From contig NC_058493.1 of assembly GCF_020382885.2 (NCBI RefSeq), forward strand, positions 23,123,499 through 23,187,498: DNA of 64,000 bases, in the 5' to 3' direction. The notes beneath the pieces were generated by a model, which saw nothing but the letters and a program-made list of their open reading frames with translations, ran no database searches and was not told where the DNA came from. Position numbers and translations under genes: made by a program. Shown piece after piece: positions 1 through 12,923 of this stretch. The DNA is from Scatophagus argus (Eukaryota; Chordata; Actinopteri; Scatophagidae). Within the stretch, counting starts at the first letter, position 1. The number at the start of each line of letters is the position of its first letter.

Positions 1-3000
1 TGAAGTCAAGTGAAAAAAAAAAAACTCACACTGGTTTTCTGGGATTCTGCGTACTGTCTTGTATATTTATATCAAATGAGTTTTGGTGTTTCATTTGAGA
101 CGGAAGTTGGTTGTCATAGCAACCCAAATGCTCTGACAGTTGATGTGAATGTACGATATTGTCTAAATGTGAGCAATGTACTGTACAGTGTCAATAAAAT
201 ATTTACTGTGATCGTGTTCAACTTCCTGCATCAGAGTCTGTCTTTTGTTCTCATAAGTTCAGGAAAGTATAAACATATTAGTACAGAAATATCTGAATTA
301 CAGTGATAACATTAGTCTGGTGTTTGCTATGGAGCTGATAGTAACCTGAGCACATGTTTTGATTGGTATGGTGATATGAAATAGATGGATATACATACAG
401 AAATAAAAATCTAAAATAACTGGACTTGTAAATTACCTCCCCCGCAAAAAATGTATTTAAATTTAACCTTTTGGCAGTACTACTGTCTGTGCGACCCTCT
501 GCATGACTGCACTAGAACAACAAATGTGTATTAATCCATCCACTGAAAATAATCCCCACAAATGCACTATTAACGTTTGCTAAAAATGACAAAAAATACA
601 GCTGCCTGGTGTTTCGGGAAATTCCAGATTATTTTTTACAAGTGAAATTATTTATTTATGACCTGTCTCGTCCTATGTCCTCCACTGTCTGAGGCAGAGG
701 GTGAGACGTGTTGTCCATGATGGATGTCAGCTTGGCTAACATCCTCCTCTCACCCACCTGCTCCACAGAGACCAGTAGGCAGCCCAGGACAGAGCTGGCC
801 CTCCTGACCAGCTTGTTCAGTCTCTTCCTGTCCCGGTCAGAGTCGTAAAATGTCCTAGCAGGGGCCTGCACACTCCAAAGTTTTAATAAAGTTTTGTTGT
901 ATTGTTGATCTTTGTATTTTATTGGGATTTGTTGACAATAAGCCTGTTCTTTTATGTCACATTTAAGTCTAGTAAATACATCTTTAAACAGACTTTTTCA
1001 CAGCAGACAGACTGACCAGAGAGAGGACAGGTCCCATCCCAGGTTTCATTTCAGGTCGTTTACTTGTCCAAGTAAACACGCTGATAAGTTCCCGGGAAAA
1101 GACACACCTAAACGGCATGCGGCCATTGTCTGTGTTATCACATTTACTTGCTTTTCCTGCCGTGCAAGTTCAGAATGTCAGCCATGAAAATGTTTTGCCT
1201 CTCGTTATGCAGTGGACAAAATCTCACCTCAAGGTCCCACATGATTTATTTATTTCACATGTTTTATAGGTAACACAATAAAGTCTGAAGGGCTTTTTTT
1301 CCCCCGATGTGGTCCTCCAACAAGTTGAGGCTGTTTTGTCCACAGCTGTGTACATGGTCTAGAATCAAGTTGAAACTCAGGAGAAACAAGAATAACATTT
1401 CTTTCTTTAATCTCCATGTTTTACTTAAAGGACTCAAGCCGGCGTTTGTTTGAATGTTGTTTGCAGAGGAGAAATTGGTGCTGCCTGCCAGGACAGCAGT
1501 AAAGTAATTGCTGCAGTCAGAGTAATGGGCAAATGCACTCATCTGCTTAGTTTATGGCTGTGTGGGCACTGAGTGTTACCTTTGTTTTTCATAATCAGAG
1601 ACAATCCTTTCATCGCTCACCTTGTGTCTCGGGTTGGAGAGCAAAAACATCAGAAAACACTCCCTCCTTCCCGCTGTGTCTGAACGTGTTCTGACTGGTG
1701 CGCACAGCCTATAGTGAACTGTTGGCAGCACTCCGAATCTGAAAGGCTATCTTATGAATTATTAAACGCAATCAAGAGAGAGAAAAGGGTGTAACATGGT
1801 ATTGTCTCCTGATCTGTTTGAGTTGCTGAGTTTTATCAGAAAACATTGAGTGCTTCCCCTTTACTGTTCAAAGATTGCCGCCAGTGTGTTTTCTCATATT
1901 TTAAATGCTGCATGGATGCTTCTCAGTCATATTTTATGGCTTTAGAGAATGTAAACGGGTACCGTGCACAACCTCGAATTTACTATAAGTGCAGAGGTGT
2001 GAGCTACAGTTAGAACTTGTATTCGCTCATTAGGCCGTGTGCAGCTGAAAGGTTATTTCAGGAAACAATGAGAGAAGGGGAAGGATATAGTGTGTGTTGT
2101 GTCAGTGTGCGTACGTGACTGGGTCACAGATATGACACCGCAGCCCATGTGACCACCAAGCTACTGCTCACACAGTGTATCAGAAATGGAAATCCCCATG
2201 TGTTAAGAGTGGCACAATTCCATGCTCTAACTATGAAAACACTTTCACAAAATGAACTCTTTTCACCTGTAACTTTCACAAATATGCTTATTGTTTAGTT
2301 TACTATAACTGGTTGGGTTACTAGTGACTGACAGGAATCATCACTACAGTTTATGGTACCATAAAGTACAGCAGGTCAGGTGGATGTTCTAAACTATTGG
2401 CTCCACTGTAAGCCAAACAGAGGAGGTGGCCGCCTTTGGTTTACTGGCTCTTTGTTAACGCAGCTGTTGCTAGGAAACTGACACACTCTAAGTTAATCAT
2501 GCTGTTAATTATAAACCCTTGACAGGTCTACATTTTAAAGATTAACTTTATTTTGTGTGAAAAGGCAGAAGTAGTTGGTGTTTTAATCTTTAATATAAGC
2601 AGTGATGATTACATACTGAATGTTCAATTACAGAGTTACACTTTCTGCCATTTAGCAACAGAGAATTATTCAGACTCCTCAGTTTTGACGTGTTAAAGCA
2701 CAAATTCCCCCTCTGTTTGACGCCAAACTTGTGCATCAAATAATACAAAAAAATCTAGAGCAGGTTTTGAAGCACTTTGTGAATGTATTTTGGACAGAAG
2801 TGTTTTATGTTACTGTTCAGGCCATGTGTGCACCATCACTTAAGGAAGTGGAATGCAAACTATGTATATGCATTTAATCTTACCAAAATGATAACTACTG
2901 TAGAAGCACGCCACCTAGTGTTGAAAAGTGACAGTAACATATCCAGCATACTACATTTTACATCGTGGATTCTACGTTCATTCTTTCTTTATTTGTGTTT

Positions 3001-3080
3001 TTAGGTCACCAATGGATAACACGTTGAAGCGTCCACTTCAGTAAGCGTCAATCGGTCCAGAAAAATGAGTTACTGAGAGA
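1..3080. other. AT-rich non-coding stretch, no gene seen
   Basis: No spliced or single-exon gene is recognisable on either strand. An AATAAA at 193-198 sits in DNA that could be the 3' end of a plus-strand transcript starting outside the window, but no coding exon supports this. The only recognisable element is a LINE fragment at 655-871. The slc30a4 3' UTR may run down to about 3080, where an AATAAA (minus strand, 3098-3103) is present. Confidence 0.5.
655..871 (-). mobile_element. LINE fragment (3' coding end of a non-LTR retrotransposon)
   Basis: The minus-strand translation carries a run of the type RLNKLVRRASSVLG followed by VGERRMLAKL and NTSHPL. This closely parallels the plus-strand segment at 50722-50900 (RKAESVVGCKL, VEERMVAKL, NPSHPL), which lies at the 3' end of a larger LINE in this window. 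The two are therefore members of the same or sister families. The fragment ends at a stop shortly after the conserved part. No intact reverse transcriptase lies upstream of it, so it is a dead fragment. Confidence 0.75.
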
Positions 3081-4405
3081 CACAAAAGATTAAATACTTT
3101 ATTACAAACAAAAACAGTGATCCAGTTCCTGATTTCTCTTGATGGTTAACATCAGAGACGTGGAAAGGTTTACCATAAACCCGCCCACAGGCTCTCAACA
3201 CGTGACACAGAAAACACTATTAACACCTGTTAATGATATGAAGAAAGCTGAGTACAGAGTGTAAGGCTGAAACCACACTGAAGTCAAACACTGTAGCATT
3301 TTACCCTTATTCAAGGACAGTCAGTTTGATTGTCAGTTGTCTGCTTAGGGTTACAATTAATTAAGAGACATGCTAAAATGTCAGTGAAAAAACTGTTGGC
3401 ATTTTAAACGTTGGTCAGTGCAGCCACCACAAACTGCTTTAAAGTGGAAACAGACTGTTTGTTTGTTTAAACTTAACATTCTCAAATAAAAAAGACTTAC
3501 TGCGCAGTGGAGAGGCAATATAAAAAAAATGACAGCATCCGCATTTACGACGGTGCCCTACAAGCCTGTGCTATGTGCCCTGCTGCCCGGCGGGATTTTC
3601 CCTTGGTTTACAACACAGAAAAAACATATCTGAGCGTGTATACAAACAAAACAGGAACTGTAAGGGTGGGACAACCGGAGTACGCTACAGGCTGAAAACA
3701 ATTCAGGAGTTGCACAGAAGCCAGAAACAAAAGAAACAAACACACGTCGGAGTGCTGGAAAGTCGTCTGTTTCCACTTTAAGACTAAATCTAAAATCTGC
3801 CTTACAAGAGAGTCTGGCTGATAAATATTAATGATTAAATGCATGAGGTGAGACGTAAAGGGACACAATGATAAAGGTTTTTTTTTTGCCTCACTTGTGT
3901 GAGGAGTACAGCTTAAATGCACTGTGACAACAGTAAATATCAAGTGACATGAGGTAACTTTCAATTTGCTGACATCCTTAGTAAAATAATACAATTTGAG
4001 CGTGCAGGCCTCGCCTAGTGACAAAAATTTACAGTCTGATGAAAAAACATCAAACAGTAACATACAAAACAAAGTTACCTGTTGGTAATAGGCTTTAAAG
4101 GTGAATTAAGAGCAGAATTGTTTTTCCATTCTTCTCGACTGAGACTTCAAGCATTCAGACTCCATCCGGAAAGCTTTGCAAGCGTAAGAGCACATGGTCC
4201 CTGGAGGCTATCGTGATTCTTTAATTAGAAATGTGCATCTGCTGTTGTCCTTTGGCACTAGCCTTTTTCCCCTTTGAAATGTTTTCTGTTGCTCCTGCCA
4301 TGGCACCGAGCTGCAACAGCGGCACAACAACAACGGGCCCTCGATCTGCTGACGTCCGGCTCCATGAAATGCTCTGTGGAATTCAAAGGGATCACAAGTC
4401 TCTCT
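3080..4405 (-). other. slc30a4: Probable slc30a4 3' UTR
   Basis: About 1.3 kb downstream of the slc30a4 stop without another gene. On the minus strand an AATAAA occurs at 3098-3103, which could be the polyadenylation signal. Open frames here, including a 154-codon one on the minus strand (3608-4072), are biased toward common residues, match no family I know, and are not called as genes. Confidence 0.35.
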
Positions 4406-7400
4406 TTAGGCGCTGGGAGGCTGGCAGTGTGCACAGCTGCGTACTGGCCTCTGCCTGTGTGTCTGGACCTGCACTGTGCACCTGGTGAGACCATAGGTGT
4501 GAAGCAGCAGGTGGCGAGCCTTTGCCTGGACGTCCTCCCAGTTGTTGGAACTAGAGGGCGCTGTGGAGACAAAAAAGCTGCCGTCAGCTCGGACAGTCTC
4601 CAGCGGCCTTCCGTTTGTACAGGAAGTCACAGAAGCACTCACAACCTGTTTGATCTGATTCAGATTTACTAAACCGTTATATCAGATCCATATATCACTG
4701 TGTATGCAGTCTGAAATTGTTTAAATTATGACAGTGTATTAAAATGCGACAACAGCTTTCGTTATTAATGTCAGATATTCAGACTGTCGGGGCTTCACAT
4801 CTGTACAGATTATATTAACAATACTCCCGTCTCACTCACCAAAATGTTGTGGTGAGTGAGAGCTAAATACTTCAAAATCAGTCCAGTGTTAACATACAAC
4901 AACTATGATAACACTGCAAGCAGCTTTTAATATGAATATATTTAGTCTCTGACTACTAAATGTCAGCATCAGTCATATAATATGTTCCATTAACGTAACA
5001 AACCTTCAAAATCAACAAAACATCATACTGTTTTTGAAACCTCTACAACAAGCAGCTCTTTGATCGGGAGACGGAGACGCGTTCCACGTCATGCCCTGGG
5101 TTTCACAGGCGAACATCATGAGATTATCGCTGCCCACAAAGATTATCTGACAAGATCCTGGCAGCCACAGTTTTAGTGGCTCTCTCCACCTCCACCGACA
5201 GCAAGACCCGGGATGTGCTGAGAAAGTGTCAGGACACAAATCTAACCTAATGAGACGACTTTCAGAATGTCCCACAGGACCTTTTGTCCAAGTGGACATT
5301 TTGACATGTCACAGCATTAAACACACAGGAATTATTTATAAAATTAATAAAGACTTCATTTCATTTAAAGGAAGCCAGTTTCAGCTTACTCACTGGAACG
5401 GTTTACTGAGACGTTTAGCCACTGCTAAGTCATGCTATGTCATCTGTGCCCTCTGCTGCTATGAAGGCAGAACAGGGAAAAAAACAGGTGCAGTCCCTTC
5501 CACATGCGATTACGAAAACATTCTTAGTGTCTTAATTTTTATTCTTGCTCAAAACATGTAAATTCAAGCACTTTCTTTCAAAATTCAAATTCATAAACTT
5601 TCAAGGATTTCAAGGATCCATGAGAAACCTGCTGTCTTAATTCATTCCATCTTCCTTGTGCATTACAACGTACACCAACAGACCGACACATCTTAAGGTC
5701 TCGTGTTTTGTCGTACATCTCTAATCCCAGCTCTGACAACATCTGCAAGTCTACGATGCTGCTGCAGTTACTTTTGTTTCCTGTGGGTGACTCAAGCTGC
5801 ATGCATAGAAGTGCACTGACAATGAGCCAACAGCTCCCTCTTGTGACCAATCTGAAGACTGTTAAACATGGATAATGAGTAAGCTCTAAGAAATAATCAA
5901 CACGCTCCAGGACCGACATTTACAGCGCCTTCAGTAACGGCCTCGACTTTGTGTCTCTAATCCAAACATACAGAGATAAATTAGTCTGTTCTTTTACATG
6001 ACATTTTACATGCATTGTAGAAGGATACAACTGACCCTCAAGTTTCTTAAAGAGTTGAAAAGCAAAAATACTGCATGGCTTGAGGAAATGAGAGCTGAAG
6101 CCTCGAGCCACACTGCAACACGCTGCATTTAGCATAAACGAGTCTCAGCACATCGATCATATCGTGTCACATCACATCTACTGCGAAACATGAATGTCGT
6201 GGCATCATCAAAACAAATCCAACAAATCCAAAAACAAGCAAATTCCAGCGCATACTGACAAGACACGGACATTTATCACACTGCCAAATCAAAACTGGAA
6301 GCTAAACTAAAGCGGTCAAGCCAAAAGCAGATAAGTTATAAAAGTCTTGAAGACAAATGTTCCTGCATAACCTCAAAGGAAATCTTAAACAAATGATACT
6401 CCAAAATCCAGACACTCCAAGCCAGCAGAAACATATCCAACACACTGTCATCACCACAGAGTGTTGAATTAATTGTTTGAACATTTATTCAAATGACGTT
6501 TCTGCATTGAATTGCAGTGAAAAACTATCTGCTTACATAACTGATGAATTGTTTCAGTCATTTTTCAGTAGAGTGCAGATGTGAAATGTTCACTACATCC
6601 ATCTCCTAAAGCTGAGGGATTAGCAGCTTTTCTTGGTCTGAGTCCACATTCAGACCTGGCATTAATATCCGTCCTCAGTGATCTGATCACAAGAGGCGCT
6701 CCAGCAACAAGCTCCAAACGCAGGTGTGAATACACCTATGACGTGTTCAGGACACACTTGGGATCCAATCACTCAGACCACATTCAGAGGTGATCTGGGC
6801 CACATATGACCAGCTGTTGTTTGGCTGATGTCTTTCGTGACCGGACAAAAAGAAGGCAAAACGACACGCACAATGGATTACACTCTGTCTGATGTTCATT
6901 ACATTAGGTTCACTGTAATGCAAAATCACGTTTTGGCGCTCTCACACGCGAAGGAAAGCTGCAGATGTTTGTGAACACGCCGTCTGTTTCAACTGATTTC
7001 ACAGCTGAAATAGTAACTACAACGTCCCCAGACTCCTTTCAAAAACTGCACAATTTTGAGAGCTGTCGGTTGAGGAGAAACTCAACAAACTTTCCAAAAC
7101 AGCTGCAGCAAATTCTAAATCCTACATTCATTCTTGTAAATATTTTAGAATCGACTCAGATAACAGTAAAAAAGTAAACACAAATCATTAAATGTGACTA
7201 AAAAACCAAAACAAACTCACTCTGCTTTTGTGAGACAACTAAGAAAGTGCTACATAATGTTTTTTCTTTAATAAAATCCCAGAGTCGACTGGAATTCAAA
7301 CAATAGCTCTGTATTTTAAAATACACTTCTTCATTCTTATTATGTGCAATGGTGTCGTGTAGCCACTCACTGAGCTGCAGATGCACCAGAGCTGCAGTCT

Positions 7401-10400
7401 TGTCAGCTGTCAGCGCCCACACGTTCAGCTCGTCGACTGACTGGACATCCTCGATCTTCTGAAGGTCCTCTTTGATTCGCACAGTGTCCAGATGCTTGGG
7501 AACACCTGGCACACGAAAACAACTTCATAATGCTCCTAAACCACTCCAAACACTCGACAACATAATCTGACAGGACTCTGAGACTGAGACCAAACACTTA
7601 CCCTCCAGCACAATGACTATTGTGTCTCGTATGATGTGGAAAGTGGTGAAGACAACCAGAACGGAGAAGATGTAGGTACAGATGGGGTCTGCCAACTTAA
7701 ACTCCGGCTGTGAAGTCAGAGAGTTACATCAGATCAACTGAAACGTTCTGGGTTTTTAGTTTTTTACAATTCCTGAACCATAATTAATTATTACAGCTGA
7801 AAGAAGACAATAAACTTTTTCTACACAACAGTTACAGGAAGTAACATTAAACGTAAATCATACTAACTGTTGACTGGAAACATTTGTGCCAAACGATTAC
7901 CTTGAAACGGACAACGTAGGCAGCTATGAGCACCCCGACGCTCTGGAGGAGGTCTCCCAAGGCGTGGATGAAGGCAGCTCTTACAGCCAGGCTGCCGTGC
8001 TGCCTCTGCTGCTGACCGGGCCCAGCCGGCTGTGAATTTGAAGCAGCTGCAGCACCGTGAGCGTGACCATGGCCGTGGGAGTGGAGGTGACCACCTTGGT
8101 TTAACAAGAAACCCATTCTAAAGACACGAGAAAACAAAGGGAGGAGGACGGACTGATTTTAATTACCATTAGATGTATTTATTCGACTCACAACACGGTT
8201 TAACCCACTTACAAAACTGCCGTGAGTGAGTCTCGTTTTATTCACCTCCCAACTGTGGTCAATCATTACACACTGAAGATCAGCACCTTTAAGCTATGAA
8301 GAGCATCTTGGAGGCACTTTGGTCTGTATTGGTAATGCATGTCACAGATTTTTCTAAACAGACACATAAGGTGAGTATTTTTTACTTACATGAGGTTGAC
8401 AGCCACTCCCACGGCTGCAGTGATGAGCATGACGTCTCCATCTATGTTGAAGTCTTGGTGTACCGTCCTCTGGATCGCCTCGTACAGCAGTACTGCCGTC
8501 AGAATGTAGATGAGCAGCACACTGAGGACTGCCGACACCACCTCTGCATCGGGAAGCCACAAGTCAGTTGTACAAATCACAAGATCACCCCCTCAGAAAA
8601 TTCTGAGGGGGTCTTAAACACAAAGAAATACCTACAAGGGCTTAGAGGATCAAAAATGCTTACAAACATCCCCTAGTGTTGGAAACAATGTCAAAACAAT
8701 GTATAACATATTTGAATGCCAAGAATCTAATCTCAGAATTTTAACTATGCGGTCTGTTAAAAATGATTGCCGTCAGTGCTTTAAGGGTTCATACTTCTCC
8801 TTTTTGACGTGAACAAAAACTTGTTAAGCCTCAAGCAATATGAGGATGTTATCTGTACTACTTGCTTTCTGTGATCAAATATATGTTGTATTTGTGTCTC
8901 CTGCAGGGATCCAGATTGCACAGTGTCCTGTTCTACGCTTATATAACTGATACTGTGAGTTACGTGTGACTGTCAAATTCAGTTTGAACACTGTTTTTAC
9001 ACTGTTGGTGACAACCTACTGAGGCATGGCCTAATCTCAAGTTAGCCCTTGATGAAAATAAAGCAAAATTCAAGCTATTCTCCAGATCCAGATGTATAAA
9101 TTACAATAATATACAAAGCATATCTCCACGCTGACTGGATTCAATATTGCGAGAGAAACAGAATACAAATATCTTGGCATCCAGCCTGATGAGAAATTAC
9201 ATTTAAATGCAGCAGCATGTGGAAAGCCCCAATGGGCAGAAGCTTCTCTGTACACAGACAGAACCAGTTTCCCAGTGACGTGCAGAGAGGATTGTATAGC
9301 ACTTTCCCTTTCACTCTCTTCCTGTATTCCAGCTATGTGGCCTCTACACTGAGGGTCCTGCATTTCATTGACTGTTCTGTCCTTATGATCACAGCCAGTC
9401 ACAATTACAACACTCACCACTGTATGTTATCTGACAAAGGTTGGTTAGACAGTTGTTGGACTATTGCCATCTTATACCTTATCTTTACTCTGACCTGTAG
9501 TCGACCTCATGCAGCTCACGGTTGATGTTTCACATACTGTATGCCAGGTCTAATTTAGCAAATACTGCTTTTAGAGAGATGAGCAGATAAACAATTTTAT
9601 TAATCCACGGAGGGAAATTAGGTACTATCCTCTAGTAAGACAGGACAGTCCCTAAAAAGCAGTTGAGCCTGTACCTTGTTTATTGTCTGCTGTTCTGTTC
9701 TAATACTGAAACTCTCTGTTCAAGTTATTTTGTTTTTCTTTGTTTTCACTGTTACCATTCTGCTCTGAGTAAAGATGGCTTGGTCACATGCGTCTTTTGC
9801 TTCAGGAAGTTAGGTGACAGTCATCTTCTGACTAAACAAAACAGTATGACAAAGTTATGCCACAACTCAATGAATAAAAGGCCCTTTTGAGTTATGTGGC
9901 AACAGTAGAGTAATAAATCAGGACAGATACTAATCTTACAAACATCCCCCTGATAGATAAATTCCACTGGTTAAATCAAGAAACAAAGCGTTATTGTAGT
10001 GAGCTGACAAACAGCCGTTTGCATATTAACATCCAAAGTGACCAGAGGAGTCTATGTTTAACAGTTATTAGCAGAATCTGCAATAATCTGCCTTTCTACT
10101 TACGGCTGGATCTAAAGCATCCTATCTGGAATATCTCTGACCTGGCTTGAACACTTTGCTGAGCACACACTTTCTCCTTTGAACATGATTCATCTTCTGC
10201 ATCAAGGCCACACCTACTGTATCCATTGGCCTCACACAAGCCAAGAAGGAGTGTAAAGAAAGGGCTGGGGGGGGAGAACAGAGACTCACCGAGACGATGC
10301 AGTCCAAAGGTGAATCTCTTGGTGGGTGGCTTGGTGGAGAGCCACAGAGCCAGCAGTGAAAACAAAATACCCACGACGTCTGCCAGCATGTGCACGGCAT

Positions 10401-12455
10401 CAGTCATAATGGCTAAGCTGTTTGACACATAACCTCCTGAAAGTAAAAAGACAATGTAAATAATAAAAATGGCATTTGAACTAACAACAGCAAACTACAT
10501 GCAAAAGTCTATATTTCTAGACGTATGTATTTTTTTTTACAGAGACATAAAACAGTATATGACCTGATGTACCTCTAGGAGAGAGAAATCTAATTTAAAA
10601 AAAAAAAAACAACTAGTGAACTGTCACACACTAGAAACTATGTGCCGGTCACCACTTTCTCATAAGAAAACAAAAGCCCTCTATCTCATGTTGGAATGAA
10701 AGAATGAAAATGTTGAGTACATGACAACCCAATGGTTGACTACCAGTACATAAGATGCTGTCTTTTATGCATGTGCACATGACTTTCTTTTTGGTACATT
10801 AATTTGTAACCTTGAAAATGTGTTAACCAAAGATTAGTATAACAATAACAGCACTTAAGTACTTCACAGCAATGGATCAATCTATTTCTTTTTAGTTTTT
10901 TCTTTATTTTTGCAGGAATAGAGCTAGGGTTGATTGCCTGTGTAAATAATTTTCAAACTAACAACCAGAGAGAAAAAAATACTGCACAAAACAGCACCAC
11001 ACATAACAGTCCACCAGTGTAAGATTTAAATAAAATGATTATGATCAATTTAATACATACAAGGCAATCACTGGAGTTGACTCTTTTGTGTTGACTTTAG
11101 CCAAAGCTTGAGGCTGGTTTTAAACACAGCAAAGCTTCTTTTCTGAATATTATTGGGTATGCAATTCTAATTCCCAGTATTTTAACTGAGAAAGTCAATA
11201 ATCTAAAAGACAGTTCAGCACAAACAACGCAACAGAACTGGCTTTTAGAGTTCAAACAGCAGAGGTTGAACTGATGGTTGGACATCTATAATCAATAATA
11301 ATGGCTTCCTGCTGCTTTCAATCCAGTCTGACAGAAACCGCAGCAGCTATGTATGTATGATGTATGGCTGCGAGATAACAGTGATGGCTTTGATAATATG
11401 GACGCCTTTACAGTCCCTACTTCAATCCTATACATCAGACCTGAAACAAATATTATAAAGCTGACATTTTTTTGTGTTGTCCACATCAGACAGTTGATAA
11501 TTGAATAATTCAAGATAATTCATAATTTATGATAATTTCTGGGGCAATAGTGTGTGAATAATTCTGTTATATCATCCTGGGCTCAACTCATCCCAATTAC
11601 AAAAAATACATCAGTATCTGTCATTAGTTGGTAGTTACGTTGTGAAGCCCTTTAATTCAGATTACAATACATGAATTTTGGGCATCGGCCCACATCACGC
11701 ACTAAGGGCCCTGTGACTGATCGGCCTGCTATTGTTATAAGCTGATATTCGTTATGAATAACTTGATCACTGGTCTCTTTGAAGGTCAATCAGAAGAGCC
11801 AATCAGACAAAAACGCAAGACCTGTGATCTACCTGAAATGGAAGTGAAAAAAGTGTTATTTGTGGTGCTAAATGTAATGAAAAATTCCTTTAATACAGCA
11901 TATCCTGTCTGAAATAGCGCCTCTGCTACAGGTCAATCTAAAGGTTGATGTTTTATGATGCTGACACAGGTAGTCTTGGTTTCAACAAAGGTCACTGCTG
12001 AAATGATAAAATAAATATTCAATTAAAATATGAAGTGTGAGGTTCATTTTGCACTTACCGACGATTTCACCTGTCATGAAAAGTAAATATAGCAAAGCTG
12101 CGATGACAAGCCTCTTCATCACCCTCCTGTGCTTGATCTTCTCCCTTTTCTTGGTGCAGTTGTCACAGGGGTCCATATTTAACCCCGGGCTGCCCAGGCT
12201 GGAAGAGGATTCGAGCAGGGAGTCATCATCATCCGCCACCACCAGCGTGTTCACTGCCACTCCATTGGAAGGAGCTCCGGCAGAATAGTCTGACATCTCT
12301 CCGGAGACCACGACCTTCAACTTGTTGAATTTGGGGGTCTCATCCTCCACCAGATCGTCGGAGAAGTCAAAGGGTGCCGTGTCGCTCAGGTCCCAGTCGC
12401 TCCGATCCCTCCTGAAGGTGGACCGCAGCTTGCTGAGCAAGTTCCCACCTGACAT
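4406..12455 (-). CDS. slc30a4: Zinc transporter 4 (SLC30 family, ZnT4)
   Basis: Cation diffusion facilitator that moves cytosolic Zn2+ into endosomal, lysosomal or secretory vesicles in exchange for protons. Coding exons on the minus strand: 12455-12059, 10436-10290, 8543-8390, 8117-7901, 7707-7602, 7505-7371 and 4560-4406. They join in frame to give 436 aa; human SLC30A4 is about 429. Six membrane segments are visible. The transport-site His/Asp pairs lie in TM2 (H148, D152 in TDAVHMLAD) and TM5 (H284, D288 in IHALGD). A His-rich cytosolic loop ([11 protein letters not shown], about 243-253) lies between TM4 and TM5. The acidic N-terminal tail precedes a CDNC motif near residue 97. The C-terminus has the regulatory cytosolic domain ending CAHCQPPSA. 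The start is the first ATG of the coding exon. The gene is head-to-head with bloc1s6, as in human 15q21. ZnT2 and ZnT3 are closest relatives, but the long N-terminal tail and the synteny favour ZnT4. Confidence 0.95.
4831..4860. repeat. Inverted repeat, 11-bp arms
   Basis: The arm CTCACTCACCA (4831-4841) is followed after an 8-nt loop by its exact reverse complement (4850-4860). It lies inside the last slc30a4 intron and could form a small hairpin. Confidence 0.7.
6600..6830. repeat. Degenerate dispersed fish repeat (probable non-autonomous DNA element)
   Basis: The segments 'cacattcagacctggcatta', 'gatctgatcacaagaggc' and 'ggatccaatcactcagac' resemble a dispersed repeat common in fish genomes. 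Class is assigned from memory of the pattern only. Terminal repeats were not located. Confidence 0.4.
8587..8612. repeat. Near-perfect palindrome, 12-bp arms with 2-nt centre
   Basis: ACCCCCTCAGAA (8587-8598), then AA, then the exact reverse complement (8601-8612). It lies in an slc30a4 intron just upstream (gene sense) of the exon at 8543-8390. Confidence 0.85.
9023..9470 (+). mobile_element. Degraded LINE reverse-transcriptase fragment
   Basis: The plus-strand translation contains [18 protein letters not shown] around 9150-9210, the hallmark C-terminal RT motif 'YKYLG..LDEKL' of non-LTR elements. It is followed in shifted frames by [14 protein letters not shown] (near 9250) and [15 protein letters not shown] (near 9400), which recur in fish LINE polyproteins. 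Frameshifts and stops are frequent. More decayed pieces may extend to about 10130. It sits antisense in an slc30a4 intron. Confidence 0.6.
9575..9635 (-). mobile_element. LINE/SINE 3'-tail relic
   Basis: On the minus strand the segment reads CCTAATTTCCCT (9622-9611), a short spacer, then TTAATAAAA. The LINE at 49918-51165 ends with almost the same string (CCTAATTTCCCCTAATAAAG, 51144-51163). This is the conserved 3' end recognised by the retrotransposition machinery of such families. No coding remnant is attached on the expected side. Confidence 0.45.
10437..12058 (-). other. slc30a4: First coding intron of slc30a4
   Basis: A 1.6-kb intron between the N-terminal tail/TM1 exon and the TM2 exon. 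I see nothing in it beyond AT-rich unique sequence. Confidence 0.6.
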
Positions 12456-12923
12456 CTTTAATGATTATGAGAGCAAGGTATAGTCAGTTAGGTTCTGCCT
12501 GTAGGTTATTGCGACTGCCTCCTGAGGTAATCATTTACATCTGAGTAGCTCGGCGTGGTTGACACTTGCATTTCGACTCCATTTTAGCACCTGGAGAAGA
12601 GCAATAAAGGAAAGTGACAGCAGACACCAGAGAGCATCGTTTTCACGTCAGTAACGTACAACGCAGCAATTTCTACAAATTGATCTCAACAGACCTAATC
12701 ATCTCATTATCAAGCTGGTTCCCTGATGTGTTAAATACACCCCCCCAAGTCCCTCACATGCCCACATGAGGTGACAAACTTTCAGTTCAACAGTCCTTTT
12801 AAGAACAGCCTTCGCTAAACAGTAACAAGCTAGCATGTTAAGGTTAGTTATCTTGTCATGTCAGTGCGCGACAGATAAGTCTTTTACTGTGGCAGTGTGT
12901 TTAAAAACACGAGACATACTTAC

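Larger units (their letters stand above)
4561..7370 (-). other. slc30a4: Last intron of slc30a4
   Basis: The 2.8-kb intron between the two final slc30a4 coding exons. It holds a short inverted repeat at 4831-4860 and a degenerate dispersed repeat around 6600-6830. No other coding signal is seen. Confidence 0.7.

Noticed and set aside
3608-4072. A 154-codon open frame on the minus strand downstream of slc30a4
   Set aside because: No recognisable domain, composition typical of AT-rich chance frames, and it overlaps the likely slc30a4 3' UTR.
4274-4672. Plus-strand open frames of 85-132 codons opposite the last slc30a4 exon
   Set aside because: They are antisense shadows of the conserved slc30a4 C-terminal exon.
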